Below, piece after piece: positions 1 to 10,365 of a stretch of DNA of 64,000 bases (the stretch's first letter is position 1; the number at the start of each line of letters is the position of its first letter). A program made the translations under genes and the position numbers. This DNA comes from Saprospiraceae bacterium (lineage in GTDB: Bacteria > Bacteroidota > Bacteroidia > Chitinophagales > Saprospiraceae), in contig JADKGI010000031.1 of assembly GCA_016722285.1 (NCBI GenBank), forward strand, positions 1-64,000. The letters are read 5' to 3'. The notes below the pieces were generated by a model, which saw only the letters and a program-made list of their open reading frames with translations, did no database searches and had not been told where the DNA came from.

Positions 1-3000
1 GCGCCTACCCTAATGTGATATAACAGCAATTGAACCTTTACAAATCAAGCTGGACAAGTCAATGTAACACTTACTGCGACTATTACATCAGCCACCACAC
101 CTGCCAACGGCATGTTTACCTGGTCAGGGACAGGTGTGACAGGGGCTAATTTTAATCCATCCGGAGTACCTGTTGGGCCTACTGTCATTAACTTAATATT
201 AATAAAGCTGAGAACCTGGAGATCATCAGTCCCCTGACAATGGAGTAACAGCTGCGTACCAGGCTGCATACAGCCTGCTACCAGCACGGTAATTATTCAG
301 GATGCTGGAAGTATTTCCTGTTTAGGCCAACACAATATATCCGTGAGTGGCAGTTGCTCGTTTGATGCCAGAGCAGATGAATTCTTACCTTTAGGTGCGA
401 CGGGGATACGCTACATCATAGATGGCAAATATCTTTTGGATGGTACTACGCTAACAGCATCTGGTGGATTAAAGTTAACCTCCACCCCAACTCAAGTCAA
501 CCTGATCACCCAACCGGTGATGAAGCTGCTCCTTGGGAAACAGATCAAATATGAACTGATAGGAAATGGAAATGTATGCTGGGGCTATTTGATCTTTGAG
601 GATAAGATACCTCCAGTCCTGACTTGCCCTGCCCAGAGCACCGTTTACTGCTGGGACGAGAGCACGCTCTTCGGCCAGATAGCATTATTTAACGGAGCGG
701 CTCGGGTGGTGGATTTCCATCAGGTGGCTACACCGGGATTTAGTTTATCTCCTGCCTTAGGTGTATTATTTCCTACAGTAAGTGAAAACTGTGGACTGAC
801 CAACTGGAAGTTCACTGATGTGGTGACAAATACTGTTGACAAGTGTAATACACTTGTGACTAGAACATGGTTGGTAACAGACTGTGGTGGCAATACCGCA
901 ACGTGTCAACAAACCATTATTGTAAAACAGCCGAACTGGACATTGACTCCAAACCGGCTTATTTTACCGGTTGATATCATACTCAACTGTGGTGCCAGTA
1001 CTGTTCCGATATGTCCTTGGATGACAATGGAGCATATCAAGCGGCTACAGCAGGTGCACATCTTCCTGTTATTCGGGTAGCTGGCTATACACCAAATCAG
1101 GCTACGCCTATTTACAAATGTATTACTTTAGGCTTACCGAGCCTGTGTAATTACTATACTACGTACACAGACAATGAAATATCTGCGTGTGGTGTTGACT
1201 GTCATGGCAACAGGAAAGTATTCAGAACATGGCAGATCCTTGACTGGTGTAATGCAGTGTTTGTAACGCATATCCAGGTGATCAAGGTGATCGATCAGAC
1301 AGCACCTACGGCTATCGCAAAAGACACGGTAGTGACTACAAGACCATGGGACTGTACAGCAGATGCATATATCCCAGATCTATGGGAACTACATGACAAT
1401 TGTGATCTGAATCCATCAGTACGACTGGAAACAAAAGACCCAAATGTAGTGATCTACAAAATAGGAGCGAGATGGAGAGCCAGCGGCTTGAAGTGCAGAG
1501 CGAATACATTGAGCTGGGTATTGAGAGACTGCTGTGACAACGAGCGTGTAGTAGATTTCACCGTAACAGTGTATGACAATACAGCGCCTATCGCTGTTGC
1601 GAAGCAGGATATCGTGATCAGCTTGACACCGGGCTATGATGCTGGGGGACAGGTAGATGCACAAGCGAAATTGTTTGTCAATAGTGTTGACAATGGATCC
1701 TATGACAACTGTAGCCCAGTGAGACTGGAGATCAGAAGACCTGCGGGACCAAGTTGTGGTAACTTAGGCTACCAGGGACATAATAGTAACAGAACATTCA
1801 GAAGTAACCCTGGAATCAATATACCTCCACAAACATCTTCCAACTCCATATGCCAATGGAACTACTGTGCCAAACTTTGGACAGAATATGACATGGGATG
1901 CGAGGCTCAAGTGGTACTTCAGCCACAAGAGATGCCGGCGTAAGCCCAACTACAGCAAGTTATGCAGTAACCTCTTTAAATGTAGCTGAGGGTGTATGGT
2001 ACTGGAAAAACAGAGCCACCGGATTAACGACATCCAGTGCGATCGGAAAAGATTATACGGGTAGTTACGCAGTGACAGCATGGGGAGCAAATTCAACAAC
2101 AACAAATTACAACTTCCTGGATGAGGATGGTGGAAATTTTGTGAAGTTCTGTTGTGAGGATTTGATTACAGCAGGAGCTGACGTTGACAGAGACGGCAAA
2201 CTAGATACAATGTTCCATCAAGTAATCCTGCGAGTATGGGATGATGGAAACAAAGACGGATGTATCGGCTGTTGGGTACTACCTACTACAGCAGATCCAT
2301 ATCCACGTCAGGATAACTACAATGACACATGGGCAAATGTGAAAGTGGATAACAAGGTACCACCGGTACTTACCTGTCCACCAAATCTAACCATAAGCTG
2401 CGAGGCACCGATTACCACAAATGGTGGCACAACTTGGTTACCGGCCACACCAAGTGTATTGACCTTTACAGGCGTACCTACAGCATGGTCAGCATGTGGT
2501 GTTCCTGCAGTAGAATACAAAGATGTAGTTAGTTTGAACCAGTGTAAATCAGGTACAGTAACGAGAACATTCAGAATAGCAGGAAAAGCTGAAGTGAACT
2601 GTACTCAGATAATTACGGTATCATCGAACTACAATTCCACTGTAGTATGGAAATTCCTAGGGTCATGGTTATCCAGTCCTGGTTCGACCAGTGCTTCTAC
2701 AAAGAGATGGACTGAATATACTCCTAATAAAATATGTGGAGTTCAGGCAAATGGTGGAAGTACTGATATAACAGATCCAAATGTCTATATAAACTATGGA
2801 CTGAAAGTACTTGAGACGACCAGTTGTGATGGACCGACAGAAACAGAATTGAGAGATGGACGTCCATTCTATGTACAGGGACCATGTGACGTGATCGGAG
2901 TGAATACAGCGGTAGAGCGTTACGACTTTGAGGACGGCGTATGTCGTAAGTGGGTCGTAACCTATACTTTCATGAACTGGTGTAACAACTATTGCGTCAG

Positions 3001-5133
3001 ATTCAAGCAAGACTGGATATTCAAAGACGTGATAGCACCGGTTATCGATTGTACACCACGCCCAATCTTCCAGCAGCAGGCGAACTGTACCACAGGTATC
3101 ACGCTTAAGAAATCAGCGACAGACCTGGGTGGATGTACCGTAGCAGCACCGGCGATAAGTGCGTGGTTGAAGTGGGAAGTATTTGTAGATGCATGGGGAG
3201 ACGGAACGTGGGATTATGCGTACAGTTCATTCAGAACAGTATGTACTACAGGAGACGGATTCTGTGATGTTACTTACGGAGGAATAAGCTCAAGTACAAA
3301 TCCTGCGGGAACAATACCTACGAAGTATCTGGCACCTACCGTACCGGGAGCTGATGCGACGATCGACTTCAGATATCCGATTACCGGCAAATACAGCCAC
3401 CACAAAATATTGTGGAGAGTATATGACGGATGTCACAATGCGACGCAGTGTGAAGAGATAATCGAAGTAAAAGATCTGAAGCCACCAACCCCATACTGTA
3501 TCCACCTGAGTACTGCACTGATGCAAGTACCAGTAGGAGCACCGGCTGGATCAGCACCGATGGTAGAGATCTGGGCGAGAGACTTTGACAGAGGAAGTAC
3601 AGACTTCTGTACAGATCAGGCTGACCTGAAATTTACTTTCAACAACTGGTTGCCAAATGCAGACAGAATCAACAGTGAGCACTACTTTGATGCCACAGGC
3701 AAAGGATATGATATCACAGCGAGCAATACGATTAAGTACAATGCAGGAGAATATCAGAGATGGTTGCCGGCTCAGAAGTCATCTTCGATGATCTTCACGA
3801 AGGCAAATCTACCTGGCGTGACGCTGAAAATGTCCGTAATCGACTGGAATAACAACGTAGATTACTGTTCCGTTGACCTGAGACTGGTATGTAATGATCC
3901 GATCAACTGTCCACCGGGATCAGCAACCCGGATAGCGGGCAATGTACATACAGAATCAGGTCAGGGTGTGATGAATGTAGATATCGTCACGACATCGAAC
4001 CTACCGGAAAACCCGACCATATATAAGACCGATAATAAGGGTAACTATGGACTTGAAATCTACACCGATACAGAGTTGAGTGCGCACAAGAATGATGATG
4101 TGATGAATGGCGTGAGCACATTGGATCTGGTGATGATCCAGCGGCATATATTGGGTATCGAACCGATCACAAGTCCGTATAAGCTCATCGCTGCCGATGC
4201 AAACCATGACGGACAGGTGACCGCCTCCGATCTGACAGAGATCATTCAGCTCGTATTGGGGACGACAAAAGAATACCCGAATAACTATAGCTGGCGCTTC
4301 CCGATAGAGGATCAGGTGATGAGTGTGGATCGACCTTTCCCGTATCTGGAGAGCATGATAGCCATACAGGGCCCGGAGATGGTAATTACAACTTTATAGC
4401 GGTGAAAATAGGAGATGTGAGCGGCAATGCAGCCAGTAGTGTAATGAATCCGGTAGCAGAAGCGCGAAGCAGTAAAGTGGTAGTACTGGGTATGGAAGAC
4501 CAGGAACTGAAAGCAGGTGAAGAAGCGGAATTAGCCGTGATGGCCGGTAACTTCAGTGATATAGCGGGCTTCCAGTACACGATGAACCTGAAAGGGGCGA
4601 ACTATGTAGGGATCAGACCGGGAGCATTAGAGATGACGAGAGCCAATGTGGGATTAATTTCCAAAGATGAGGTGACGATGAGCTATGTGGGGAAGGAAGG
4701 AATCACATTAGGAGAAGGAACCGTACTATACACCATCATAGTGAAAGCAGACAGAGCAGTGAAAGTAAGCGAAATGATATCTATCGGTTCGGCAGTAACA
4801 CCAGCTGAATCTTACATAAGTGACTTTGCAGTAGGAAGAGTAAGCCTTGAAGTAAGAACAGCACCTGTTACAGCAATTGCATTGATGCAGAACGAGCCTA
4901 ACCCGTTCAAGGGTCAAACGACGATTAGCTTCAACATGCCGAATGCCGCGGCTGCGACATTGAGCGTATATGATGTTACCGGTAAGGTAGTATCAGCGAG
5001 AATCATCCAGACAAACAAAGGTTTGAACAGTGAAATCTTCACTAGAGAGCAATTGGGAGCAAGTGGTGTGATGTACTACACGCTTAAGAGTGGTGAGTTT
5101 ACAGCTACTAAGAAAATGATTGTGATAGAGTAG
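1..5133 (+). CDS. Giant secreted surface protein, HYR-like modules, dockerin-like module, T9SS sorting domain (5' end outside window, frameshifted)
   Basis: The reading frame enters from the left edge and ends at 5133, but it changes frame near 195-235, 1008, about 1850, about 1900 and 4375-4400, so it appears as several open stretches of one gene. Cysteine-rich modules repeat the HYR-like pattern PPVLTCP followed by a conserved Cys (about 608-650 and 2359-2400). A dockerin-like calcium motif pair lies at about 4100-4260 (STLDLVMIQRHILG, then DANHDGQVTASDL). A cohesin-like beta domain follows at about 4470-4860. The last 85 residues (about 4880-5133) contain NEPNPFKGQTTISF, typical of a type IX secretion C-terminal sorting domain. 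Inference: an exported, cell-surface adhesin or matrix protein. The frame breaks fit base-call indels (for example CCGATATG for an expected CCGGATATG at 1006), but a true pseudogene is possible. Confidence 0.8.
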
Positions 5134-5170
5134 ATGAGAAAAAAACAGACTGATGTAATGGCAATAAAAA

Positions 5171-5210
5171 AAGCCCTTTCTGAACTAGGTATTTCAGAAA
5201 GGGCTTTTTT
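5171..5210. terminator. Bidirectional intrinsic terminator
   Basis: A 14-bp perfect stem (5171-5184 with 5193-5206, AAGCCCTTTCTGAA arm) has a short loop, a T run after it and an A run before it. It sits between the convergent surface-protein gene and metX and can serve both strands. Confidence 0.85.
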
Positions 5211-5265
5211 AGATGGTTCAGCTGTTTAAGAAAGGATAAACTAAAACCATAAACAATTACACATT

Positions 5266-6275
5266 TCAACCCATTACCCCTTTTATCACTTGAGTGACCT
5301 TGGTGCTTTCAGTTAAAAAACCATCGTGACCCAAATCAGAATTAATAATGTCGAGTCTGGCATTTGGTATGTATCTGTATAGAAATTTTTGCTCTTCCAG
5401 AGGAAATAATATGTCAGTTTCTATTCCAAGTATAGTAGTTCTTGCTCGGATGGACGAAAGAGCAGCCTCAATCCCGCCCCTTTTGCGACCTATATTGTGG
5501 CTGTCCATGGCTTTCGAAAGTGTCCAATAGGAGAAGGCATTAAATCTTTTTACCAGCTTTTCGCCTTGGTATCTTTGATAAGACTGAGCTCGGAACCCAT
5601 CTATTTTTTCATCGTCATCCACCTGAGTTTTATTATAACCCTGAGATGAGCGGTAACTTAGGAGTGCTATCGATCTAGCGGCCAATAGACCGGCAGCTCC
5701 GGCATTTGGGATGTTTTCAAGCCACGTTTGATCAGCATTGATAGCTAATCGCTGACTTTCATTGAAAGCTATCCCCAAGGAGAATGTTTCGCATTTGTCG
5801 CTATCAGCAATTGGTATTCAAATACATCAGGAGCAATAACAGACCATTCAAGAGCTTGTTGCCCGCCCATTGAAGCACCGGTAAGCAATTTTATTTTATT
5901 AATCCCCAGAAATTTTCTTAGTAATTCATAACTTCTTGCTATATCTCTTACAGTAATTATTGGAAAATCATGAAAATACGGATTCCCTGTCTTTGGATTA
6001 TTATTTTTTGGATCGATAACACAATCATCCCCGACTACGCCAGGCCACCATTCTATGGCATTACTGTCCGCCGTTAGTGCATGAATTATCCAAACAACAT
6101 TGTCTGCAGTATCATTGAGTTTGCCGTAGGTGTGATATGCAAGTGTAAATTCCGGCAGTGTATCACCCGAATCAAGATTAAAAGTATTGTAGTAGTGGAA
6201 ATATTTTAGAGCCATAGCCTCATTAAGTTCTGAACCTAAATTGGATGTAAAAATATGTGAACCTTTGATTTCCAA
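5266..6275 (-). CDS. metX: Homoserine O-acetyltransferase (frameshifted, internal deletion)
   Basis: Alpha/beta-hydrolase that acetylates homoserine in methionine synthesis. The nucleophile elbow GASMGG, the acid in GIETDILFP and the histidine in DLGHDGF are all visible. The N-terminal part (5769-6275) and C-terminal part (5266-5778) are in different frames. Adding one G to the G run read at 5773-5776 restores NAKHSPWGIAFNESQR. In addition, about 21 residues that normally lie between the WW-G-GDDCVIDP segment and NPKTG, including the conserved CYGSTGP block, seem to be missing without a frame change. The gene lies 123 bp downstream of metY on the same strand, so the two probably share the SAM riboswitch leader. 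Assignment to MetX is firm; whether this copy is active is unclear. Confidence 0.85.
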
Positions 6276-6398
6276 TTTCTTGATTATAATTATTTAAAGT
6301 TAAACTGTATTAACAAATGAAAAAAGAATGAGTATGAAAAATATACATTCTATTATCAGATAATTTTATTCAACGCTTTTATATCACATTAATTTTTT

Positions 6399-7730
6399 CT
6401 ATCGCGCACTTTGGAAATCCTTAACAGCTTTAAATGCTGAGTCCATGTCATTTTTGATATCATCAATGTGCTCAATACCAATTGAAAGTCTTAGCATGTT
6501 TGGCAGCACTCCGGCAGAAACTTGCTCATCTTCTGATAGTTGTTGGTGGGTTGTTGATGAAGGCTGAATAATTAAAGTTTTGGCATCACCCACATTTGCA
6601 AGGTGACTGATTAACGTTAAACTGTTTATAAATTGCTCAGCTTCAGCTTTGCTACCTTTAAGGTTAAAACTTAAGACACCACCATATCCGTTATTCAAAT
6701 ATTTTTTTGCCAGCTTATGATATGGACTACTTTCTAAACCAGGATAGTTGACACTTTCTACTTGCGGATGAACTGATAACCAATGTGCCAGTTCAAAAGA
6801 ATTATCAACCGTTCTCTGGACCCTTAAGGAAAGTGTTTCTACTCCTTGTAATAATTGAAAAGCATTAAAAGGGCTCAAAGCAGGGCCAAAATCCCTCAAT
6901 CCTTCTACCCGGACTCTGATAGCAAAGGCAATATTTGGTAAGCCAAGTGGATTATTTACACCAAAGATATCAGAAAAGACCATTCCATGATAGCCTTCAG
7001 ATGGCGTAGAAAACTGAGGAAATTTACCATTGCCCCAATTATAAGTACCCCCATCAATTATTATACCCCCAATACTTGTTCCGTGTCCACCGATCCATTT
7101 AGTGGCTGAAGCAACAACAATACTGGCACCATGTTCGAGAGGTTTAAAAATATATCCCGCTGCTCCAAAAGTATTATCAACAACCAAAGGAATATCAAAT
7201 TTTTTAGCAACAGATGCTATGGCATCAAAATCTGGTATATTAAATTTAGGATTTCCTATCGTTTCAAGATATAAAGCCTTTGTATTTTTATCAATAAGTG
7301 CTTCAAACTTTTGTGGCTCATCACCATCGGTAAATCGTACTTCAATGCCCAATCTTTTAAAAGCAACTTTAAACTGATTGTACGTTCCGCCATATAAATA
7401 CGATGTACTAACAAAATTATCTCCGGCTTGCATAAAATTATTTAATGCCAAAAATTGGGCAGCCTGCCCGGAAGCAGTAGCAACAGCAGCACCCCCCCCT
7501 TCCAATGCTGCAATTCTCTGTTCAAAAACGTCTGTAGTAGGATTCATAATTCTCGTGTAGATATTGCCAAACTCTCTTAATGCAAAAAGATTAGCCCCAT
7601 GTTGGGCGTCTTTAAACACGTATGAAGAAGTCTGATAAATAGGTACAGCCCTTGAACCGGTGGTAGGATCAGCGTTCTGACCGGCATGGAGCTGGAGTGT
7701 TTCGAATTTGTAATTTTTGTTGTTTGACAT
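6399..7730 (-). CDS. metY: O-acetylhomoserine sulfhydrylase (aminocarboxypropyltransferase)
   Basis: A 443-residue PLP enzyme of the Cys/Met metabolism family, intact. It converts O-acetylhomoserine and sulfide to homocysteine in the cytosol. The PLP lysine is in SATKWIGGHGTSIGG, and the family pattern LQLHAGQNADPTTGSRAVP begins near residue 12. The length matches the long MetY form (about 430 residues) rather than MetB or MetC (about 390). It starts at ATG 7730, about 240 bases downstream of a SAM-I riboswitch on the same strand, and is followed by metX, making a two-gene direct sulfhydrylation unit that SAM should repress. Confidence 0.95.
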   Translation of the reverse strand: MSNNKNYKFETLQLHAGQNADPTTGSRAVPIYQTSSYVFKDAQHGANLFALREFGNIYTRIMNPTTDVFEQRIAALEGGGAAVATASGQAAQFLALNNFMQAGDNFVSTSYLYGGTYNQFKVAFKRLGIEVRFTDGDEPQKFEALIDKNTKALYLETIGNPKFNIPDFDAIASVAKKFDIPLVVDNTFGAAGYIFKPLEHGASIVVASATKWIGGHGTSIGGIIIDGGTYNWGNGKFPQFSTPSEGYHGMVFSDIFGVNNPLGLPNIAFAIRVRVEGLRDFGPALSPFNAFQLLQGVETLSLRVQRTVDNSFELAHWLSVHPQVESVNYPGLESSPYHKLAKKYLNNGYGGVLSFNLKGSKAEAEQFINSLTLISHLANVGDAKTLIIQPSSTTHQQLSEDEQVSAGVLPNMLRLSIGIEHIDDIKNDMDSAFKAVKDFQSAR

Positions 7731-7973
7731 AAAAATATTTTTTGTTATGAATTATCAAATATTTTGGAAGCGCAGAAAACCCATTCGAGAGCTTCACAAC
7801 ACTTTAATAAAATTGGCTTTAATAATGAATTGGAAAAAATAAAGTGTTGATTAGTAGATTTAATTTCTACACCTTATTTTTTTTGAGGCATTAAATATTG
7901 ACTATAAATATGCCAAGAAATGACAGGTTCTTCGACATAAAAAAGAGCAGAATACATTTTTTAGAGTTCATTA

Positions 7974-8069
7974 ATTTATATTTCCCAATATCGGGAAGGA
8001 ATTGGCACCTTGCTTTTGTAGGTTGCCTGAGGGTCACTGAGCCTTTTCTCTCACCTCATCGTTATAAAT
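7974..8069 (-). ncRNA. SAM-I (S-box) riboswitch upstream of metY
   Basis: Read on the minus strand, the leader has GAGGTGAGAGA near its 5' side, then CAGGCAACCT, AAGGTGCCAATTCC and a CCCGATATTGGG hairpin. This is the S-box core order: kink-turn stem P2, P3 with its conserved loop, the J3/4 GCCAATTCC strand and P4. A short AT-only P1 is formed by TTTATA and TATAAA at the two ends. It precedes metY by about 240 bases, which fits control of methionine synthesis by S-adenosylmethionine. I did not identify a clear terminator or sequestering helix in the expression platform. Confidence 0.9.
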
Positions 8070-8111
8070 AATTCAAAACAGAACTGACTTGTCTGATGAC
8101 TATTTCGAAGA

Positions 8112-8144
8112 CAAATATACTGGTATAATCCTTGAAATGTCAAG
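8112..8144 (-). promoter_or_regulatory. Putative metYX promoter
   Basis: Minus-strand TATATTTG (plus 8112-8119) matches the Bacteroidota -7 consensus TAnnTTTG. A TTG (plus 8141-8143) lies 21 bases upstream within the palindrome CCTTGACATTTCAAGG. The site is about 40 bases upstream of the riboswitch, the expected place for its start. Confidence 0.55.
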
Positions 8145-8316
8145 GAATCCAATATTAATTTTGTAAAATATATTCATATATAAATAAATATATTGTATAT
8201 GTAATTGTATATCAATAATAAATACGAAATTATTATTGAAATAATAGTTCTGACAAATCTATCAAAAGGAATATTTTGTTATTTTAATTAGTTGTGAATA
8301 TGTTGAAATATATAAA

Positions 8317-8577
8317 TTATTTTTGCCTCCTTCTTCTATACATATCGAAAAAAATGATCAGAAAAAACCCAGGAAAGATGGCTTTATAATACAAATTAGT
8401 ATCTGCCTTAAAATATGCGATAAGTAATATTATAATGATAACAATACCTGAAATGAGTAATCCTGATACAACCCAACCATCATTTCTTTTATAATCAGGT
8501 CTGAACCTCAATCTGATTTTATCAATAATTGTCAAAATGAGGACGAGTAATGCTATTGCCGAAAAGAAGATCTTCAA
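8317..8577 (-). CDS. Small membrane protein, unknown
   Basis: An 86-residue protein. It has a hydrophobic N-terminal segment (about residues 4-18), a second membrane segment (about 37-55) and a third short hydrophobic stretch (about 67-78) before a basic tail ending RRRRQK. I do not recognise the family. It follows the mscS-like gene by 57 bases on the same strand and could be cotranscribed with it. Confidence 0.5.
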   Translation of the reverse strand: MKIFFSAIALLVLILTIIDKIRLRFRPDYKRNDGWVVSGLLISGIVIIIILLIAYFKADTNLYYKAIFPGFFLIIFFDMYRRRRQK

Positions 8578-8634
8578 ATCTTTAACATTAATTTTTTAAT
8601 GAAATTGCGCTCGTATTACAAAATGAGGCGATAA

Positions 8635-9987
8635 TTATTCGTTTGGCTTACTTGAAGTGTATATCACCCTTATATCTCGTTGAGGGAAAGGTATGGTAAT
8701 GGAATTCTCTCTGAAAAGCCGGTCAATTTCAAATCGAACATTACTTCTGATTTCTTCAGCCCACATAACTTGTGAAGAAAAAAAATACAAACTCAAAGAC
8801 AAGCCATTATCAGCAAAATCATTTAACCTCACAAATGGTGCAGGTTTAATCTTGACTGAGTCATTTTTTTCTAATGATTTGATCAGTAGTTCTTTAACTA
8901 AATTTGTATCGGCACCGTATTCGATTAACACCTTCACCTCAAATCTTACCATATTGTCTGAATGAGTCCAATTGACCACTGATTGGTTTACAAGTTTACT
9001 ATTGGGAACCAACATGGATACACTATGCCTGGTTTCAATTTTTGAAGCTCTCAAGCCTATCTTCAATAACCGGCCTACTTGACCATCTATTTCGAGTATA
9101 TCTCCTATCATCACTGATCGTTCAAAAAGTAAAACCAGTCCGGAAAAAAAATCATTGAATGTTTGTTGGAGGCCTAATCCCACACCTACAAGTAAAGCCG
9201 CTGCTCCGCCATAAATAATACTCATGTCAGAAACCAACCGATCCATCGCGAAAATGAATGCAAAGACATAAATTATATAGGATACCAATTGATTTATGGC
9301 AAATTGGATACCCTCATCCATATCATTGTTCCTGTACATTCTGTACAAGGATATTTGAGTAATGAACCAAATCACAACTCTAGCCAGCATGATTATTAAT
9401 ATTGCTATCAGGATATCGGAGACTAAAATTGAAAATAATTCACCTTTTATCATTCTTTGCATGATAATGGCATCAATATCCATTCTCTTTATAAGTATCT
9501 GTGCAACATAAAGATATACAATATATCTGACCAGGTTGGTCGCTTTTGTTTCGTTGGTATTTTCCTTATTAAAGGAAGTGCGTACAGGTATTTCTCTTTG
9601 TAGAAAACGATTTTTTATAACAACATGACTTATAATCCAGTCAAACAGAATAGCGACACTGAAAAGGCTTAGGATTTCTACAATTTGGTTTAAAGTAATG
9701 GAGATACCATTAAAGTCTATCAGAATTACATCATAATTGATAATGCGTAATATGATTAAAAAAGACATGAAAATCAAAGCAGAGACTAATTTGAGTCTAA
9801 AGCCGAGATAACTAGGTTTACTAGCCTGATTGTCATTCGAATCAAAAAAATCAAAACGTTGGAATTTAATATACACATATATGGCAGCAGCAGCAACTAA
9901 TCCGCATAACATCAATTGTAAAACATTGATATCAAATCCTGATAAAGAAAATACTGTTTGATTCATCAAATTGATTTCTTCCAGCAA
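8635..9987 (-). CDS. Mechanosensitive ion channel, MscS family
   Basis: A 450-residue inner-membrane channel with about five predicted membrane helices in the first 260 residues. The MscS pore helix and beta domain follow from about residue 265: GGAAALLVGVGLGLQQ is the glycine/alanine-rich TM3, followed by FFSGLVLLFERSVMIGDILE and VPNSKLVNQSVVNW. The C-terminal alpha/beta part ends near PFPQRDIRV. Family members open under membrane tension and protect against hypo-osmotic shock. The protein is longer than E. coli MscS because of extra N-terminal helices, as is common in Bacteroidota. An alternative start is the Met at residue 8. Confidence 0.9.
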   Translation of the reverse strand: MLEEINLMNQTVFSLSGFDINVLQLMLCGLVAAAAIYVYIKFQRFDFFDSNDNQASKPSYLGFRLKLVSALIFMSFLIILRIINYDVILIDFNGISITLNQIVEILSLFSVAILFDWIISHVVIKNRFLQREIPVRTSFNKENTNETKATNLVRYIVYLYVAQILIKRMDIDAIIMQRMIKGELFSILVSDILIAILIIMLARVVIWFITQISLYRMYRNNDMDEGIQFAINQLVSYIIYVFAFIFAMDRLVSDMSIIYGGAAALLVGVGLGLQQTFNDFFSGLVLLFERSVMIGDILEIDGQVGRLLKIGLRASKIETRHSVSMLVPNSKLVNQSVVNWTHSDNMVRFEVKVLIEYGADTNLVKELLIKSLEKNDSVKIKPAPFVRLNDFADNGLSLSLYFFSSQVMWAEEIRSNVRFEIDRLFRENSITIPFPQRDIRVIYTSSKPNE

Positions 9988-10065
9988 AAGTAATCTATTT
10001 TATTTCTGAAGTCAAACATATTTGAAGATGTATTCGTTACTTTTGTTTATTCAATCAATTTCAAT

Positions 10066-10365
10066 ATGTCAGATAACAATAAAATTATTTTTGTCAATAT
10101 GATTACAAATCTGGCAAAAACTGAAACTCCATTTAAGATTACATTTTCAAAACCAAGGCATAAAAACAAAGAAATCACAAATGTTTATGTTAAGCCATCA
10201 ATCATTAAAAATGAAATACAATATTCATTTACAAACAGATATAGGTACAAAGATGAAGTAAAAAATTATACCGCCGGTCAGCTTGCTGAAGTCATTAATA
10301 ATTTGTTGGAAACCATGTTTTTCAACGCAGTGTCATTTAGCGATACCAAAAGTGGCTTTCTATGA
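10066..10365 (+). pseudogene. Conserved Bacteroidota protein cut off by IS insertion
   Basis: A 99-residue reading frame that begins properly (TACTTTTG promoter-like motif at 10038-10045) and stops with a TGA exactly at the left end of the IS3-type element (10363-10365). The visible part resembles the N-terminal half of a conserved Bacteroidota protein whose function I do not know (FTNRYRYKDEVKNYT motif near residues 56-70). No continuation is visible after the right IS end at 11694, so the 3' part seems lost, probably by a deletion linked to the insertion. Confidence 0.55.
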
